Part shown: positions 43,760 through 51,473 of the stretch, one piece after another
Layout: each line of letters opens with the position of its first letter
How positions within the stretch are numbered: the stretch's first letter is position 1
Origin: Maribacter sp. ACAM166
GTDB taxonomy: Bacteria > Bacteroidota > Bacteroidia > Flavobacteriales > Flavobacteriaceae
Assembly (NCBI RefSeq): GCF_005771495.1
Contig: NZ_VAUW01000028.1
Location: 1 to 57,281 of the forward strand
Direction of reading: 5' to 3'
Length of the DNA: 57,281 nt
Position numbers and translations under genes: made by a program
The notes under the pieces: model-generated
The model's database searches: none
What the model was told of the DNA's origin: nothing
The model's input: only the letters and a program-made list of their open reading frames with translations

Positions 43760-46111
43760 TTAATCTATTGTTACAGGGTCTTTTGTAATTCTTACAATTG
43801 TCTTTCCATTTTTATTACGCGATTCAATATTTAACTCTTTGTTATTCTTCAGTAAATCAATAGCCTTATCCGAAGAAACTTCTTGGCCTTCATACATGAA
43901 TGTGGCTCCTTTTTTTGCCATGTCTATAGCATAATCTAAAGGAGATTTTGGTGTTGGTGTTACAGGAGGAGGTGGAATTCGTAAATCATTATCTTCTTTA
44001 TAAATTCGAACTTCTGGTTGTTTATTTGAATAAGGTAGCGTTTCAATTTTAATATTTTTTTCATTCTCAATAATTTCAAACCCTTCTTCGGAGGTTATTT
44101 TTTTTCCATCAAAATAGAATTGGGCATCTTGTTTTTCGAGTGAATACAAGTTTTCCATAAGATTAGGAGAATTGTCTGTTTTAGACGAACTAGAGTTATG
44201 AATGTAAACTTTCATATTTTCCTGAGCTTTAAAATCTAGATTTTCCACATCGCCACCAGAATAAAAAGTATTCGGAGTTACGGGAATACCACTGACCGTT
44301 TTTAGGGAAATATGATTCATGTCATAAGGATCTTGGTTCTGAATAATTTCTCTTAGCTGTTTATTGGCATAATTAGTAGTGTTACGTGTCGTTGGGGCTT
44401 TTGGCGAACGCGGTGGTGCAGGGAAATTTGGAAATGATTCTGCGTTCGTTTTTGGTTCTTTTGGCAATGGTGGAGTTGGAATATTACTTTTTTCACCTTT
44501 ATTTACTCTAGGTGCCTTTGGAGCTGGCGGTGGTTCAGGAAAATCTGGAAAAGGTGCTGCATCTGTTTTTTGGTCGTCAGACATTAATTCATAGATATGA
44601 GTCAGTCGATCTACATCTGATTTCATGATGCGAATGTTTCCACCCTTGGCCATCATAGCGTTATATTCTTTAGCCAATTTATTGTATTCTGTTACTTGTT
44701 TTTTTGTAGCGCTTTCTTGATTTTGTCTAGGAAGATATTCAGGGAAAGGTTGTGCTGCTCCTTTTTGCACCTTGCTCATACTTTTAAAGATGGTCTCTAA
44801 TACTTCTAAATCCTTTAAGGGGATAATTCTTTTTTCAATAGGAATAGCGTTGTATTTTTTGGATAGGGTATTATACTTTTTAATTTGGGACTGTTCCGTA
44901 ACAGTTTCAATGAGATTCCCAATGTAAGCAGGTTCTGGCCCAAGAATGTTTAATTGTGCAACGCCATATTCCATTAAAATACGGTCAACCTCCTCAATTA
45001 ACTTTTGAGGGGTATCGGCTTCTAAATTGATAACAGCTTTAACTTGTTGTTCTCTTTCCTCTTTTGAAAGATTCTTGTTTAAATTGTAAAGATTAATTTC
45101 TAAATTATTAAAAGTTGATTGCAAGTTATACTGAAGAAATAGATTTCCTTCATTATCGATTCGGATTTCAACATTCTCTATAAGAATCCCTACTTCATTA
45201 ACAACTGAGTTGTTTTTAGAAATTTGGACTATTTTTTTTTCCGTAAACCCTAGCAGTAGCAAACCTATTAAGGGCAAAAAGAGAAAACTTCTTAAAATAA
45301 TTGACTTTTTTGATGTTTGTTTTTTCATGATTTTAAATCGTTTTTTGATTGATGAATAATTGATGGCATTGGCGACACCAGTTGATTGATGTTTATTAAA
45401 GCTGTCGTTTGATAAGTACGCCAGTAAAATATTTTGGTAGCTTATTTGGTCTTCATTTTTAAGGATTACAGCACTATCTGCTAAGAATTCATGATTAAGT
45501 TTAATAGATTTTTTGAAAATATAGATTAACGGATTGAACCAAAACAGCACTTGAATTAATTCTATGAACAAGACATCTAAACTGTGTTTTTGTCTGGCAT
45601 GGGTTTCTTCATGTAGTAATACGGCATCAGGTATACTGTTTGTTTCAAATTTTTGTTTGTTTAGAAAAATATAACTGAAAAATGTGTGTGGCGGTAGTTG
45701 TTCTTGCAATAGAACTTTTACGATAAAACTATTTTTTACTTTGGGGTTATTACAAACTCGTAACCCAATTTGAACTAAATGTCTGACAAAACGAAAGCCG
45801 AAGCCAAGCACCCCTATTCCATAAAATGACCATAATGCTAATTCCCAATTAAAGATTGATTCTTTTATATATAGTTGAGTTAATTGTGCATCATCTGTAA
45901 AGTTAATTACAGGTATTTCTTTGCTGAGATTTACGTGTGCTATTTCTACATACTCCGTAAAAACTAAATTAGGGATTATGAGAGAAGTTACTAATGCTAC
46001 CAAAAGGTAAAACCGTTTAAAGGTATGAATGCTTTCCTTTTCTAAAAGTAGTTTGTAGAAAAGTAGAAAAACGGCCATGCAGGCGGTAGATTTTAAAAGA
46101 AAGATACTCAT
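43760..46111 (-). CDS. BlaR1-like M56 metallopeptidase with extended periplasmic region
   Basis: A 783-aa membrane protein. Transmembrane segments at about residues 1-20, 33-52, 90-108 and 278-298 flank the M56 zinc motif HEETHARQKH (H167, E168, H171). The third ligand region is FKKSIKLNHEFLADSAV. The C-terminal part after residue 300 is long and soluble, with two related blocks (KKYNAIPIEKR... PFPEYLP and KEYNAMMAKGG... PFPDFPEPPPAPKAPR), each followed by Pro-rich sequence, and no TonB domain. Unlike the first M56 gene of the window, it is intact. It follows its BlaI repressor by 2 bp and is presumably its sensor; the ligand is unknown. Confidence 0.85.
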   Translation of the reverse strand: MSIFLLKSTACMAVFLLFYKLLLEKESIHTFKRFYLLVALVTSLIIPNLVFTEYVEIAHVNLSKEIPVINFTDDAQLTQLYIKESIFNWELALWSFYGIGVLGFGFRFVRHLVQIGLRVCNNPKVKNSFIVKVLLQEQLPPHTFFSYIFLNKQKFETNSIPDAVLLHEETHARQKHSLDVLFIELIQVLFWFNPLIYIFKKSIKLNHEFLADSAVILKNEDQISYQNILLAYLSNDSFNKHQSTGVANAINYSSIKKRFKIMKKQTSKKSIILRSFLFLPLIGLLLLGFTEKKIVQISKNNSVVNEVGILIENVEIRIDNEGNLFLQYNLQSTFNNLEINLYNLNKNLSKEEREQQVKAVINLEADTPQKLIEEVDRILMEYGVAQLNILGPEPAYIGNLIETVTEQSQIKKYNTLSKKYNAIPIEKRIIPLKDLEVLETIFKSMSKVQKGAAQPFPEYLPRQNQESATKKQVTEYNKLAKEYNAMMAKGGNIRIMKSDVDRLTHIYELMSDDQKTDAAPFPDFPEPPPAPKAPRVNKGEKSNIPTPPLPKEPKTNAESFPNFPAPPRSPKAPTTRNTTNYANKQLREIIQNQDPYDMNHISLKTVSGIPVTPNTFYSGGDVENLDFKAQENMKVYIHNSSSSKTDNSPNLMENLYSLEKQDAQFYFDGKKITSEEGFEIIENEKNIKIETLPYSNKQPEVRIYKEDNDLRIPPPPVTPTPKSPLDYAIDMAKKGATFMYEGQEVSSDKAIDLLKNNKELNIESRNKNGKTIVRITKDPVTID

Positions 46112-46113
46112 AG

Positions 46114-46479
46114 CTATTTCTTTAGAAGTTCGTTGTCTATCAATTTTTTCAATTCTTCCAATTCGGTTTTGCTCAAATTGGTTTCTTGGGTAAAAAATGA
46201 TGCAAACTGACTGGCGCTATCATTGAAAAAGTTTTTAATGAGTCCGTTTACATGTTTAGAGAAATAATCTTTCTTCTTAACTAGCGGAAAGTATTCCCTA
46301 CTTCTACCAAAATTTTTATAATCAATGAATCTCTTGTCGGCCATTCTTTTTAATAAAGTCGCTACCGTAGTAGTAGCCGGCTTGGGGTCTGGGTATGCAT
46401 CTAACAAATCTTTCATGAAGGCTTTCTTCTGTTTCCAGAGGATATTCATTAATTCTTCTTCAGATTTAGATAACTGCAT
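46114..46479 (-). CDS. BlaI/MecI/CopY family repressor (second module)
   Basis: A 121-aa winged-helix repressor (LSKSEEELMNILWKQKKAFMKDLLDAYPDPKPATTTVATLLKRMADKRFI) with a C-terminal dimerisation helix pair. It is a paralogue of the repressor at 22.9 kb, with the same partner type. Three copies of a TTCTACA...TAGAG box directly upstream are its likely operators. The gene pair starts from this site and M56 follows 2 bp later, so the operon is probably autorepressed. Confidence 0.9.
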   Translation of the reverse strand: MQLSKSEEELMNILWKQKKAFMKDLLDAYPDPKPATTTVATLLKRMADKRFIDYKNFGRSREYFPLVKKKDYFSKHVNGLIKNFFNDSASQFASFFTQETNLSKTELEELKKLIDNELLKK

Positions 46480-46480
46480 T

Positions 46481-46497
46481 TTCTACAAGTTTAGAGT
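46481..46497. promoter_or_regulatory. BlaI-type operator box 1
   Basis: TTCTACAAGTTTAGAGT shares TCTACA and TAGAG with the two boxes farther upstream. It begins 1 bp before the repressor start codon (minus strand), so bound repressor would block initiation directly. Its right arm deviates from the perfect dyad (TTTAGA for TGTAGA). Confidence 0.6.
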
Positions 46498-46500
46498 GTG

Positions 46501-46519
46501 TTCTACAAACATAGAGTAA
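46501..46519. promoter_or_regulatory. BlaI-type operator box 2
   Basis: TTCTACAAACATAGAGTAA is the middle copy, spaced 20 bp (about two helical turns) from box 1. The dyad is imperfect (CATAGA for TGTAGA). Confidence 0.6.
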
Positions 46520-46528
46520 ATATTCTAA

Positions 46529-46547
46529 TTCTACAACTGTAGAGTAA
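46529..46547. promoter_or_regulatory. BlaI-type operator box 3
   Basis: TTCTACAACTGTAGAGTAA contains the perfect dyad TCTACA-AC-TGTAGA (46530-46543), very like the TACA/TGTA core of BlaI and MecI operators. It is the best match of the three and lies 28 bp upstream of box 2. Confidence 0.65.
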
Positions 46548-46702
46548 ATTTCGTTGCTTTTGCCTTAAGGATAGTAATGAAAAGCCCGCATTCGCCTTTT
46601 TTGGCGAAGTGTTCTTGTAATGAATAGCCCGACCCCAATTCTTTGGGGAAAGGCTCAACCACCCATCAAAAAGATGTAAGTTTGTTCTCAAAACAACCAA
46701 TA

Positions 46703-47281
46703 ATGAGTGTATTATCTGATTTGGAAGCACGTAGCGGTTCCACTTGCGAACTTTGTACGGCAACCAATAATTTAGAAGTGTATGAAGTTCTACCGGTTTC
46801 TATCAGTGGAGTGGACGTGAGTATCTTGGCATGTGAAACCTGCCGGACCCAAATTGATGACCCAGAACAAATGGACGCAAACCATTGGCGATGTCTTAAT
46901 GACAGCATGTGGAGTGAATACGATTCTGTGAAAGTTGTTGCTTGGCGTATGTTATCGCGTTTAAAATCTGAAGGATGGCCAAAAGACCTTTTAGATATGA
47001 TGTACTTAGAGCCAGAAGCTTTAGAATGGGCAAAAGCTACAGGTGAAGGGGTAGCTGAAGCAGATAAAATTATTCATAGAGATGTGAACGGTGTTATTCT
47101 TGAAAATGGAGATAGTGTGGTATTGATTAAAGACCTTAAAATAAAAGGATCTAGCCAAGTTGCCAAGCAAGGTACTGCAGTTCGTAGAATTTCTTTAGAC
47201 CGCGAGAACGCAGAATATATTGAAGGTAAAGTAGGGCCTACGCTAACTGTTATTATTACAAAGTACGTTAAGAAGATATAA
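46703..47281 (+). CDS. PhnA domain protein
   Basis: A protein of about 192 aa with two domains: an N-terminal zinc-ribbon-like part (GSTCELCTATNN, then ACETCRTQI) and a C-terminal PhnA domain (RDVNGVILENGDSVVLIKDLKIKGSSQVAKQGTAVRRI). PhnA was first linked to phosphonate use in E. coli but is unrelated to phosphonoacetate hydrolase, and its role is unclear. The ATG at 46703 fits the family start (MSVLSDLEARSGSTCELC); an upstream GTG/TTG extension would be artefactual. It is divergent from the BlaI operon. Confidence 0.85.
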   Translation: MSVLSDLEARSGSTCELCTATNNLEVYEVLPVSISGVDVSILACETCRTQIDDPEQMDANHWRCLNDSMWSEYDSVKVVAWRMLSRLKSEGWPKDLLDMMYLEPEALEWAKATGEGVAEADKIIHRDVNGVILENGDSVVLIKDLKIKGSSQVAKQGTAVRRISLDRENAEYIEGKVGPTLTVIITKYVKKI

Positions 47282-47309
47282 AACGACTTTGCGATGAGTT
47301 TAATAGCGA

Positions 47310-47355
47310 CGAAGCAATCTGTTAGTTTCGTGTACCTAACTTACAGATTGCTTCG
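47310..47355. repeat. Stem-loop between phnA-like and dipeptidase genes
   Basis: CGAAGCAATCTG (47310-47321) and CAGATTGCTTCG (47344-47355) are perfectly complementary 12-nt arms separated by 22 bp, in which TTAG and CTAA can pair further. It lies between convergent stop codons and may act as a terminator. The adjoining GCTTCGCTACGCTC sequence is of the kind repeated in flavobacterial genomes, so it may also be a dispersed palindromic element. Confidence 0.6.
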
Positions 47356-47379
47356 CTACGCTCACAGAGACGTTCTAAT

Positions 47380-48771
47380 TTATTTCTTATTCATCTCCGT
47401 ATAATACTGGTAAAAGTATGGTATGGTTTCAATGCCTTTAAGATAGTTCCACACACCGAAATGTTCGTTAGGGGAGTGGATGGCATCGCTATCCAGACCA
47501 AAGCCCATTAAAATAGTCTTACTACCCAATTCTTTTTCAAACAAAGAAACAATTGGAATACTACCACCACTACGTTGTGGAATTGGTTTCTTACCAAAGG
47601 TAGTTTCATAAGCTTTCGATGCTGCTTGGTAGGCAATAGTGTCAATTGGGGTCACATATGCTTGCCCTCCGTGATGCGGTTTAACCTTTACGGTAACTCC
47701 TTTCGGGGCAATCGATTCAAAATGGGTCTTAAATAAATTCGTGATTTCTTTCCAATTTTGATGTGGAACCAAACGCATAGAAATTTTGGCATATGCCTTG
47801 CTTCCAATTACGGTCTTAGCACCTTCACCAATATATCCTCCCCAAATACCATTTACATCTAATGTAGGTCTAATGGAGTTACGTTCATTTGTAGAATATC
47901 CTTTTTCGCCATAGACAGATGTTATGTCAATCGCTTTTTGATACTCATCTAAACTAAATGGAGCTTTTGCCATTTCTGCTCTTTCTTCATTTGAAAGTTC
48001 CTCAACCTTATCGTAAAAACCAGGTATAGTTATGTGATTATTTTCGTCATGTAGACTGGCAATCATCTTTGTTAGAATATTGATGGGGTTGGCAACGGCA
48101 CCGCCATATAGTCCTGAATGAAGATCACGATTTGGACCGGTTACTTCAACTTCAACATAACTTAATCCTCGGAGACCGGTAGTGATAGAAGGTACATCGT
48201 TGGCAATCATTCCTGTATCAGAAATTAATATGATATCATTCGCCAATTTGTCTTTATTTTCCGCCACATAAATAGCTAGATTATTACTACCTACTTCTTC
48301 CTCACCTTCAATCATGAATTTTACATTACAAGGCAGCTGATTGGTTTTCACCATTAGCTCCATTGCTTTTACATGCATATACATTTGACCTTTGTCATCA
48401 CAGGCTCCCCTAGCATAAATAGCTCCTTCAGGATGTAAACTGGTTTTTTTAATCACTGGTTCAAATGGTGGTGAATGCCATAAATCGATTGGGTCTGCCG
48501 GTTGTACATCGTAATGACCGTATACCAATACGGTTGGTAATTCAGAATTTATAATTTTCTCACCATAAACAATAGGATATCCTGCAGTTTTATGTATTTC
48601 TACCACATCACAACCTGCTTCCTCTAATCTTGTCTTTACTGTTTCGGCAGTATCTAGTACGTCTTGTGAAAAAGCCGGATCTGCACTAACAGACGGAATT
48701 TTAAGTAGTTCGATAAGCTCATTTAAAAATCGGTCTTTGTTTTCTGAGAGATATTTTTTTACGTTTTGCAT
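47380..48771 (-). CDS. M20 family dipeptidase
   Basis: A 463-aa binuclear zinc peptidase of the M20/M25/M40 clan, close to cytosolic non-specific dipeptidases. Metal ligands lie in VLVYGHYDVQPAD, ARGACDDKGQMYMH and MIEGEEEVGS; the dimerisation (lid) domain contains DLHSGLYGGAVANP. The C-terminus GFGLDSDAIHSPNEHF holds the last conserved histidine. No signal peptide, so it acts in the cytoplasm on small peptides. Monocistronic. Confidence 0.9.
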   Translation of the reverse strand: MQNVKKYLSENKDRFLNELIELLKIPSVSADPAFSQDVLDTAETVKTRLEEAGCDVVEIHKTAGYPIVYGEKIINSELPTVLVYGHYDVQPADPIDLWHSPPFEPVIKKTSLHPEGAIYARGACDDKGQMYMHVKAMELMVKTNQLPCNVKFMIEGEEEVGSNNLAIYVAENKDKLANDIILISDTGMIANDVPSITTGLRGLSYVEVEVTGPNRDLHSGLYGGAVANPINILTKMIASLHDENNHITIPGFYDKVEELSNEERAEMAKAPFSLDEYQKAIDITSVYGEKGYSTNERNSIRPTLDVNGIWGGYIGEGAKTVIGSKAYAKISMRLVPHQNWKEITNLFKTHFESIAPKGVTVKVKPHHGGQAYVTPIDTIAYQAASKAYETTFGKKPIPQRSGGSIPIVSLFEKELGSKTILMGFGLDSDAIHSPNEHFGVWNYLKGIETIPYFYQYYTEMNKK

Positions 48772-48855
48772 GGTATATTTTATAGGACTTTTGATAAATG
48801 TACGAAAAAGAGTAATTTTTAAATAGGTAAAATTTAGAGAATTGAAATTTTGGCT

Positions 48856-48863
48856 TATATTTG
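48856..48863 (+). promoter_or_regulatory. -7 element (TATATTTG) of the tRNA-Leu transcript
   Basis: TATATTTG is an exact TAnnTTTG match, placed just upstream of a CCCGAT/ATCGGG hairpin (48867-48882) and the degenerate tRNA-Leu copy. It is the only promoter-like motif before the intact tRNA, so the intact tRNA is probably cotranscribed with the degenerate one. Confidence 0.5.
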
Positions 48864-48889
48864 CAGCCCGATAATAATCGGGAAACTAT

Positions 48890-48935
48890 GCAGGCGTGGT
48901 GGAATTGGTAGACACGCTAGACTTAGGACTTAGGC
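48890..48935 (+). pseudogene. Degenerate tRNA-Leu (5' half only)
   Basis: The sequence follows the intact tRNA-Leu 20 bp downstream through the acceptor, D-arm and anticodon loop (GACTTAGGA), differing at only two positions. It then breaks down: the anticodon stem 3' side reads CTTAG where TCTAG is needed, and no variable loop, T arm or acceptor 3' strand can be found. It looks like a truncated duplicate, possibly from integration or deletion at a tRNA pair. Confidence 0.7.
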
Positions 48936-48963
48936 AAGTAAAAGTCGAAAAAAAAGTAAAAAT

Positions 48964-49045
48964 GCAGGTGTGGTGGAATTGGTAGACACGCCAGACTTAG
49001 GATCTGGTGCCGCAAGGTGTGGGAGTTCGAGTCTCCCCACCTGTA
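48964..49045 (+). tRNA. tRNA-Leu (UAG)
   Basis: A complete 82-nt class II tRNA. The acceptor arms GCAGGTG and CACCTGT pair with one G-U. The D arm contains GGAATTGGTAGACAC. The anticodon stem CCAGA/TCTGG encloses loop CTTAGGA with anticodon UAG (reads CUA). The variable arm is TGCCGCAAGGTGT, and the T arm is GGGAG-TTCGAGT-CTCCC. The CCA end is not encoded. Confidence 0.95.
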
Positions 49046-49071
49046 CTTAGAGACTGCAAATTTAGCAGTCA

Positions 49072-49101
49072 AAAGCCCCTCAGTTTTGAGGGGCTTTTTT
49101 T
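49072..49101 (+). terminator. Intrinsic terminator after tRNA-Leu
   Basis: AAAGCCCCTCA pairs with TGAGGGGCTTT and seven T residues follow. A second hairpin, GACTGC/GCAGTC (49052-49070), lies between tRNA and terminator. The accessory region begins immediately afterwards. Confidence 0.9.
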
Positions 49102-49105
49102 GTTC

Positions 49106-49127
49106 AGGTACAACATAGGTACAACAT
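49106..49127. repeat. 11-bp direct repeat at the edge of the accessory region
   Basis: AGGTACAACAT occurs twice in perfect tandem right after the tRNA-Leu terminator. Its placement at the core/accessory boundary suggests an attachment-site arm or recombinase site left from integration, though no partner copy was seen at the other end of the window. Confidence 0.45.
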
Positions 49128-49440
49128 TTTGCCTTTTTTTTTGACCTATGTCAAATAACATCATTTGATATTCTTTGATAATGTATTTTATTATTCTGGA
49201 TAAGTGACGTTAAATGAATGTTATAAAAAACAATCGTATTACAAGAACTTCAAAAAGAGATTGTCGAAACGCTCCAATTTTAGTAGTTATATTTTCGTTA
49301 GCGCATCGATACTTTCCTTATTACACTTGATATGTTTTCTCCATTGTCGATAAACACTTGAGTATTCATATATTACGATCATTAAAGAAATCCACGTACT
49401 AGCAACTATATCAAATTGTTATGTAAAGCTGAAAAAAGGA
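49128..49440. other. Non-coding boundary segment
   Basis: About 310 bp of AT-rich DNA without a supportable gene. It contains a short TCAAAT/ATTTGA dyad near 49150-49170. A 31-codon minus-strand ORF around 49300-49400 has no recognisable homology and looks incidental. Confidence 0.4.
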
Positions 49441-49614
49441 ATGCCCGATTTTATAGATAACATAGAACTCGACAAAGAAAATACCGAATTTAATAGGGCA
49501 GCAGAATTCGTTAAACAGACGGACAAACTTGTATATCTTACCGGGAAACCAGGAACTGGTAAAACTACTTTTCTAAAATATATTAAAAAAATCTCGGACA
49601 AAAACACGATATAG
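49441..49614 (+). pseudogene. Truncated Pif1/RecD-like helicase (N-terminus only)
   Basis: A 57-codon ORF reading MPDFIDNIELDKENTEFNRA, then LVYLTGKPGTGKTTFLKYI and a stop after SDKNTI. The opening and Walker A (GKPGTGKTT) match the N-terminus of the Pif1-type helicases frequent on Bacteroidota mobile elements, which are usually more than 400 residues and continue with VVxAPTGxAA. Everything after the first 57 residues is missing and an unrelated membrane-protein gene starts 4 bp later, so a deletion or recombination joined the two. Confidence 0.65.
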
Positions 49615-49617
49615 ATT

Positions 49618-50307
49618 ATGGGACATCTAAGACCGTCGGATTATCGCATCAGGAAACTAATCGGCCTACTGGGGCTATCTCTACCTATTGCACTTCCATT
49701 GTTAGCAGATAGGACTATCATTTCCTCGTTGAGTCATTATTATTACCTTACCGCTCCGTCAATATATTTAATTATAGTTTTATCCTCATTGGGTCTATTT
49801 CTAATTTCGTATAAGGGATTCAGTAAGGACCAAGATGAATTTATTAATGACAATTGGCTGACAAACTTAGCGGGTATAGCCGCATTATTTGTAGTTTGGG
49901 TTCCTACGGCCTGTGATAATAGTGGAAGTTCCACAATCGATAAAATATGTGATAACGGAAATTTTCCATTATTTGGTCATCTTGACCCCCCAACCGATAA
50001 CTATCATTTTGTTTTCGCCGGTATCTTTGTTTTCTTAATGGGCTGGATGTCTTTTTTTAAATTTTCCAGAGGGGAGGAGAAAGGAAGTTCGAGGTATGTC
50101 CTATTTAAAACCTGTGGAACTCTGGTATGGTCCGCTATTCTTTTATTAGCAATATATTTCTTGCTGGGTGTCAGAATCAAAAATTTTGTTTTTTGGATGG
50201 AAACTTTGGCCGTTATGTCTTTTGGTTTATCATGGCTTATCAAAGGAGAAGCAATGGGCGCTATCAAAGAACTGTTTATTAAATCGGAAACATCTTTAAA
50301 AAAGTAA
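49618..50307 (+). CDS. Six-TM membrane protein of unknown function
   Basis: A 229-aa protein with about six hydrophobic segments (around residues 12-30, 44-62, 80-95, 128-145, 160-180 and 188-206), and a short loop TACDNSGSSTIDKICDNGNFP with two cysteines between segments three and four. I do not recognise the family. It sits in the accessory region directly after a truncated helicase gene and before the tandem repeats. No transporter or enzyme motif is visible. Confidence 0.7.
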   Translation: MGHLRPSDYRIRKLIGLLGLSLPIALPLLADRTIISSLSHYYYLTAPSIYLIIVLSSLGLFLISYKGFSKDQDEFINDNWLTNLAGIAALFVVWVPTACDNSGSSTIDKICDNGNFPLFGHLDPPTDNYHFVFAGIFVFLMGWMSFFKFSRGEEKGSSRYVLFKTCGTLVWSAILLLAIYFLLGVRIKNFVFWMETLAVMSFGLSWLIKGEAMGAIKELFIKSETSLKK

Positions 50308-50442
50308 ATCTTTAATCCAAATATAATTTTCCTTTTTCGATGACCCAGTCTGAAATCTTGAGAGTTGATTTGTTTTGAGAAGGCTCTTTGGATCTTGTGT
50401 TGGACACTAAAACCAACATAATTTGAACCCGGTCAGCACAAT

Positions 50443-50955
50443 CCCCTACATTTCGCGAAAAGCTACATTCCGGGAAAAGAGCTTCCCTACCATAGGTCTT
50501 GGACACAATCCCCAATTTCGACTTTCCATTACGCTAATCCGGTCCGCTGCTGGAACGGAACGCTTCATTCCCGAGCCGAAATCGTGAATAGCGTCCGCTA
50601 GACTGTCCCAAAAAGACACCTTCGTCTCCATAAACCGTTCCAGCCGATTCCCCTGCATTCCGCGAAAAGCTACATTTCGGATAATCCGCTTCACTGCCAA
50701 GGTCTTGGACACAATCCCCAATTTCGGCTTTCCATTCCGCTAACCCGGTCCGCTACGCTGGAACGGGACGCTGCATTCCAGAGCCGAAAGCGTGAATAGC
50801 GTCCGCTAGACCGTCCCAAAAAGACTCATTCGTCTCCATAAACCGTTCCAGCCGATTCCCCTGCATTTCGCGAAAAGCTACATTTCGGATAATCCGCTTC
50901 ACTGCCAAGGTCTTGGACATAATGCCCACGTTCGGCCTGTCCCCATTTCAGTAAT
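50443..50955. repeat. GC-richer tandem repeats, ~208-bp unit, ~2.5 copies
   Basis: Unit starts (CCCCT followed by a GCATTTCGCGAAAAGC-like sequence) occur at 50443, 50650 and 50858, giving periods of 207 and 208 bp; the third copy ends after about 95 bp. Copies 2 and 3 are nearly identical where both exist, and copy 1 is more diverged. Inside each full copy GCTGGAACGG (50549-50558; 50757-50766) is complementary to CCGTTCCAGC (50635-50644; 50843-50852), and other inversions such as GGACGCT/AGCGTCC are nested within copy 2. Base composition is clearly richer in GC than the surroundings. Minus-strand ORFs across the array are by-products of the repeats. Confidence 0.85.
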
Positions 50956-51293
50956 AGTACTTTACTTAAAATTCTTTTCCATGCTAAGGCTTGATCCTAT
51001 TTCAACACGTAGGCATCAAGTCCGCTGCCACGCTGCATCCCATAAATCGTTTTGTGCCGCTTCATAGGTGTTGAGATCTTACCAAGTTCCATTTTGACCT
51101 ACCTCCCGACCGTCACCAACCTTTTTTTGCCTGCGAAAAAACAACATCCATTCTTGGCCGACGGCATAAACCAGGTGCGCTGTGCGCCCTCTTTTTTATA
51201 CGTCTTGCCAACCTTGGATATTGTAAAGGCCGTAAGCAACAAAAAAAGGTAACGGCGACGGCGCTGTGGGAAGTAAATCAAAAATTAGAAAAC
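50956..51293. other. Non-coding spacer between repeats and ssb operon
   Basis: About 340 bp of mixed composition that carries a plus-strand ORF of 66 codons (51052-51252) without a credible start context or recognisable protein features. It is probably the leader region of the ssb transcript. No hairpin stands out. Confidence 0.4.
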
Positions 51294-51452
51294 ATGGAAT
51301 CATATCAACTCCTCAAAAATGAAGCGGCACCAAAAAAAACAAAAAAGGAAAACGCTCGAGGTGTAATAAGTAAATCACTTCAAAAAAATAGAAACGCAAA
51401 CTATCTGAATGCCAGCCCGAAGAGTTCTGGCGGGGTTGAGATAGTATTTTAA
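51294..51452 (+). CDS. Small basic protein upstream of ssb, 52 aa
   Basis: An ORF from ATG to TAA encoding MESYQLLKNEAAPKKTKKEN and continuing to NASPKSSGGVEIVF. The lysine-rich stretch with no hydrophobic segment suggests a small cytoplasmic, possibly nucleic-acid-binding protein. It ends 21 bp before ssb and is probably cotranscribed. I do not recognise the family; it is supported by codon-like composition and tight spacing. Confidence 0.5.
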   Translation: MESYQLLKNEAAPKKTKKENARGVISKSLQKNRNANYLNASPKSSGGVEIVF

Positions 51453-51473
51453 TTAATTCTTAAATATTTTATT

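Noticed and set aside
46580..46660. Hairpins TTCGCC/GGCGAA and CCCCAA/TTGGGG before the phnA-like gene considered as a riboswitch
   Set aside because: They are short independent stems of the dispersed-repeat type with no conserved core or expression platform that I can recognise.
49300..49400. Short minus-strand ORF (about 31 codons) near the island edge considered as a gene remnant
   Set aside because: No recognisable family and an in-frame stop shortly upstream; chance ORF is as likely.
50312..50515. 67-aa minus-strand ORF in the tandem-repeat region
   Set aside because: It is created by the repeat sequence; the N-terminal residues recur in the next repeat's ORF, while the rest changes with the unique flank. 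No coding signature beyond the repeat.
50446..50721. 91-aa minus-strand ORF across repeat copies 1 and 2
   Set aside because: Spans one repeat unit and restarts with the same residues, so it reflects the lack of stops in a GC-richer repeat; kept only as a remark on the repeats.
51052..51252. 66-aa ORF upstream of ssb
   Set aside because: Unlike the ORF at 51294 it has no convincing start context, unusual composition and a competing minus-strand ORF in the same place; insufficient support.
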